Assembly (NCBI RefSeq): GCF_046298265.1
Contig: NZ_JBKAHK010000002.1
Span: 806,001 to 870,000, forward strand
Direction of reading: 5' to 3'
Source: Gillisia xinjiangensis
Lineage (GTDB): Bacteria; Bacteroidota; Bacteroidia; Flavobacteriales; Flavobacteriaceae
Length of the DNA stretch: 64,000 bases
Shown here in pieces: positions 61,998 to 64,000 of the stretch. Numbering within the stretch: the first letter of the stretch is position 1; every line of letters starts with the position of its first letter. The notes beneath the pieces are model-generated. The model ran no database searches and had not been told where the DNA came from. It saw only the letters and a list, made by a program, of their open reading frames with translations. The position numbers and the translations under genes are program-made.

Positions 61998-62667
61998 ATA
62001 GATTTTCCCTTCGAAAATCCGGCCATAAGATATTTGTGAAATATAATTCGGCGTAGGCTATCTGCCACAGCAAAAAGTTGCTTATTCTTTGTTCTCCACT
62101 GGTTCTAATAAGCAAATCTACGTCTGGTAAATTTCGGGTGTAAAGATGCTGATTTATAATTGATTCATCAATAGCATCAGGGGATATTTCCTCATTTTTT
62201 ACTTTTTTGCTTAGTTCCTTAACAACGTGTATCAATTCTTCCCTTGAACCGTAACTAAGCGCCAGGGTAAGGACCATACGGGAATTATCCCTGGTTTTTT
62301 CAATTACCTCATCAAGCTCCCTTTGAGCTTTTTTAGGTAAATTTTCAAGGTTTCCAATAGCATTTAACCGGATGTCGTTTTTTTGCAGGGTTTTAATTTC
62401 TTTTTTTAAGGAAGAAACGAGCAATCGCATCAGGGTATCTACTTCCCTTTTTGGCCGGTTCCAGTTTTCAGTAGAAAAAGCATAAAGTGTAAGGTGTTTT
62501 ATCCCCAATTCAGCGCTGCCTTCAACCACGTCGCGAACCGCCTGGGTTCCTTCTTCGTGGCCCAGTGCCCGAAGAAGGCCTTTTTGTTTGGCCCAGCGCC
62601 CATTCCCATCCATTATAATTGAAATGTGTTTAGGTAGCTTATTTAAATCGATTTTTTCTTTAAACAT
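61930..62667 (-). CDS. uppS: Undecaprenyl diphosphate synthase
   Basis: A 245-residue cis-prenyltransferase making the C55 lipid carrier for peptidoglycan and surface glycans. Motifs: IIMDGNGRWAKQKGL with catalytic Asp20, GHEEGT, LTLYAFSTENW, LALSYGSREEL, and DLLIRTSGEQRISNFLLWQIAYAELYFT near the end. Its stop lies inside the start of bamA and its start is one base after porG, so it is part of the same operon. Confidence 0.96.
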   Translation of the reverse strand: MFKEKIDLNKLPKHISIIMDGNGRWAKQKGLLRALGHEEGTQAVRDVVEGSAELGIKHLTLYAFSTENWNRPKREVDTLMRLLVSSLKKEIKTLQKNDIRLNAIGNLENLPKKAQRELDEVIEKTRDNSRMVLTLALSYGSREELIHVVKELSKKVKNEEISPDAIDESIINQHLYTRNLPDVDLLIRTSGEQRISNFLLWQIAYAELYFTNILWPDFRRENLYEAIYNYQTRERRFGKTSEQIS

Positions 62668-62668
62668 T

Positions 62669-63382
62669 CTAATTTAAATGACAATAACATGGTTTTTTTC
62701 CAAATGTAAACGTAAGGCTTATCCCTGAAAAAATATACCAATCATTCGTATTCCTGTTTCCAAATTCTCTTGGCGGGTCGCGTCTTCCTAACAATTCAGA
62801 AGGGGTGCTCCCATCAATATTATCTGTAAAAGTGTAGCGTGCACCAAATTCAATTCCGGCTATAACATTTTCGGTTAGGGTTTGTTTATAACCCAGTATT
62901 ACTGGAATTGCGAATTCCCAGTTATCGCCTTGAGGTTGAAGCCTTCCCGCAGGTGGGTTTGCACTTAAATATTGATGTTTTGAATTAAAATAAACAATCC
63001 CTGTATATAAATAAGGTGTGCTTTGTTGTTGGGCATCTGCTTTTGTTAAATCAAAATCCCAGTAATTAAACTCTATCCCCAGGGATGCTTCTGCTATATT
63101 GTTTGAAAAACTGTAAGCCCTTTGCTGTCTTCTAACGTCGCTTGATTTGGAATCATCGGCATTTATTTCAGCATAAAGAAGTGTTAGTCTAAATGCATAC
63201 CGCTCACTTATATTCCATTTCCCCATTCCACCGGCGACAAGGCTGTTGGGATTTATGTATGCAGTGCTGCCAACATCACCTATATAATTTGCACCACCAA
63301 TAAAAGCACCTACTTCGTAGGTTTGGGCAAAGGAAGATGTGAAAAAAGCAAACATAAATAGTAGTGATATAAGGTGCTTCAT
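62669..63382 (-). CDS. porG: PorG-like outer-membrane protein of type IX secretion (DUF6089)
   Basis: A 237-residue protein with a signal peptide ending SSFAQ (about residue 19) and then YEVGAFIGGANYIGDVG, the typical beginning of the DUF6089/PorG family. The rest is an eight-stranded type outer-membrane barrel, ending GISLTFTFGKKPCYCHLN. In Porphyromonas gingivalis PorG is tied to the PorK/PorN ring of the type IX system. Its place just ahead of uppS-bamA is typical of Flavobacteriaceae. Confidence 0.88.
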   Translation of the reverse strand: MKHLISLLFMFAFFTSSFAQTYEVGAFIGGANYIGDVGSTAYINPNSLVAGGMGKWNISERYAFRLTLLYAEINADDSKSSDVRRQQRAYSFSNNIAEASLGIEFNYWDFDLTKADAQQQSTPYLYTGIVYFNSKHQYLSANPPAGRLQPQGDNWEFAIPVILGYKQTLTENVIAGIEFGARYTFTDNIDGSTPSELLGRRDPPREFGNRNTNDWYIFSGISLTFTFGKKPCYCHLN

Positions 63383-63399
63383 AAAGTTTAAAAAGTTTG

Positions 63400-63432
63400 C
63401 AAATATAACAATAATGTTTGCCCTATAACAAA
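63400..63432 (-). promoter_or_regulatory. Promoter for porG-uppS-bamA-ompH-ompH
   Basis: On the minus strand TTTG (63429-63432) and TATATTTG (63400-63407) are spaced by 21 bases, a good match to the Bacteroidota consensus, 18 bases before the porG start. Confidence 0.65.
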
Positions 63433-63481
63433 TTGAGGGGTCAGGTACACTTAATAAACAAGTTTTGAACGTTTTTATTGT

Positions 63482-64000
63482 TTAATTTCTGCGGTCTTCA
63501 CCCCATAATAATTTATGACGTAATGTTTTTACGAAACTGTCGGGGTGAAGTTCTACCATATGGATTTTGAACGGCGCCTTGGTAATGGTAATAATCGTTT
63601 TATTGTTTAGAGAAGCCAGGCGCGAATCCATAGAAGCCAGATAAAAATCCTCTCTTCCTGAAACTTTTAAGGTAATAGTAGTGTCATCTTTAATAATCAA
63701 GGGCCGTGCGTTGAGGTTATGAGGTGCTATTGGAGTGATTGCTAAGGCATCTGTATTTGGCATAATTACAGGCCCACCACAACTAAGGGAATAGCCTGTG
63801 GATCCAGTAGGGGTAGAAATTATTAATCCATCTGCCCAATAGCTAGTGAGATAATTGCCATTTAACCAGGTTTCTATGGTGATCATGGAGGTGGTGTTTT
63901 TTCGGCTTACGGCAATCTCATTTAATGCGAAGTTGGTGTCCTTGATCTCATCGTTCTCAGGATCTGTTTTTATGCAAAGAACCGTTCTTTCAGAAATAGA
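63482..64000 (-). CDS. nadK: NAD kinase, C-terminal part (runs past the right edge)
   Basis: The reading frame is open to the window edge, so only the last 172 or so residues are visible. They contain FALNEIAVSRKN (the conserved NE motif that binds NAD), LIISTPTGSTGYSLSCGGPV (the glycine-rich GSTGYS site) and ITPIAPHNLNARPLII. NAD kinase makes NADP from NAD and ATP in the cytosol. The methionine at 63886 is internal and is not the start. It stands upstream of porG, 99 bases away. Confidence 0.95.
   Translation of the reverse strand, partial: SISERTVLCIKTDPENDEIKDTNFALNEIAVSRKNTTSMITIETWLNGNYLTSYWADGLIISTPTGSTGYSLSCGGPVIMPNTDALAITPIAPHNLNARPLIIKDDTTITLKVSGREDFYLASMDSRLASLNNKTIITITKAPFKIHMVELHPDSFVKTLRHKLLWGEDRRN

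Noticed and set aside
63482..63886. 134-residue protein starting at 63886
   Set aside because: The frame continues upstream to the window edge with conserved NAD kinase motifs, so that methionine is internal.

Overview
The window is about 40% G+C chromosomal DNA from a member of the Bacteroidota, almost certainly a marine-type Flavobacteriaceae (Gramella/Zunongwangia/Salegentibacter-like; the genus is an inference). The support is: Bacteroidota promoter elements (TTG, about 19 bp, TAnnTTTG) in front of many genes, frequent TTG starts with no Shine-Dalgarno sequence, type IX secretion/gliding genes (sprA, porG, a PorP/SprF gene), an alternative complex III locus fused to an aa3 oxidase locus, and the porG-uppS-bamA-ompH-ompH block. 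No tRNA, rRNA, CRISPR array, prophage or complete insertion sequence was seen.

Layout. 0-6 kb: a minus-strand two-domain universal stress protein, then rimP-nusA-infB behind a promoter and a terminator-like leader hairpin. 6.2-6.6 kb: a minus-strand SPOR-type protein. 6.8-18.7 kb: actABCDEF-coxBA, which encodes quinol:cytochrome c oxidoreductase plus cytochrome c oxidase subunits II and I. 18.9-26.4 kb: ruvB, a cytochrome P450, queG, a toxin-antitoxin pair followed by a second truncated copy of the queG 3' end, maeB and ruvA. 26.4-37.5 kb: the giant sprA, gcvH, a VanZ-like gene, tonB, and an outer-membrane barrel protein whose N-terminus looks like a TonB C-terminal domain. 37.8-43 kb: the rest of the oxidase set (haem O synthase, two subunit III genes, subunit IV) and its probable copper-assembly genes (a cysteine-free SCO-like protein, SCO1, DUF420, a small Cys protein). 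43.2-50.9 kb: a MacB-type tripartite exporter with two permeases and two adaptors, then tsaB. 50.9-57 kb: mscS and a dodecin (minus), a Pit phosphate transporter with a PhoU-like tail, a double-headed Nfu protein (minus) and an orphan PorP/SprF gene. 57-64 kb, minus strand: murI, two ompH/skp genes, bamA, uppS, porG and the 3' part of nadK, which runs off the right edge.

How the parts work together. The two respiratory blocks together would make an ACIII-aa3 pathway carrying electrons from menaquinol to oxygen. The sprA/porG/PorP-SprF genes belong to type IX secretion and gliding. bamA/ompH/uppS/murI serve envelope assembly and peptidoglycan precursors. The window is mostly conserved core genome. 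The clearest accessory event is the toxin-antitoxin module placed beside queG with duplication of the end of that gene. Other points worth a second look are the leader of rimP, the leader of gcvH, the TonB-like domain on an outer-membrane protein beside tonB, a helix-hairpin-helix tail on ActC, and the cysteine-free SCO-like partner. No wholly new multi-gene system was recognised.
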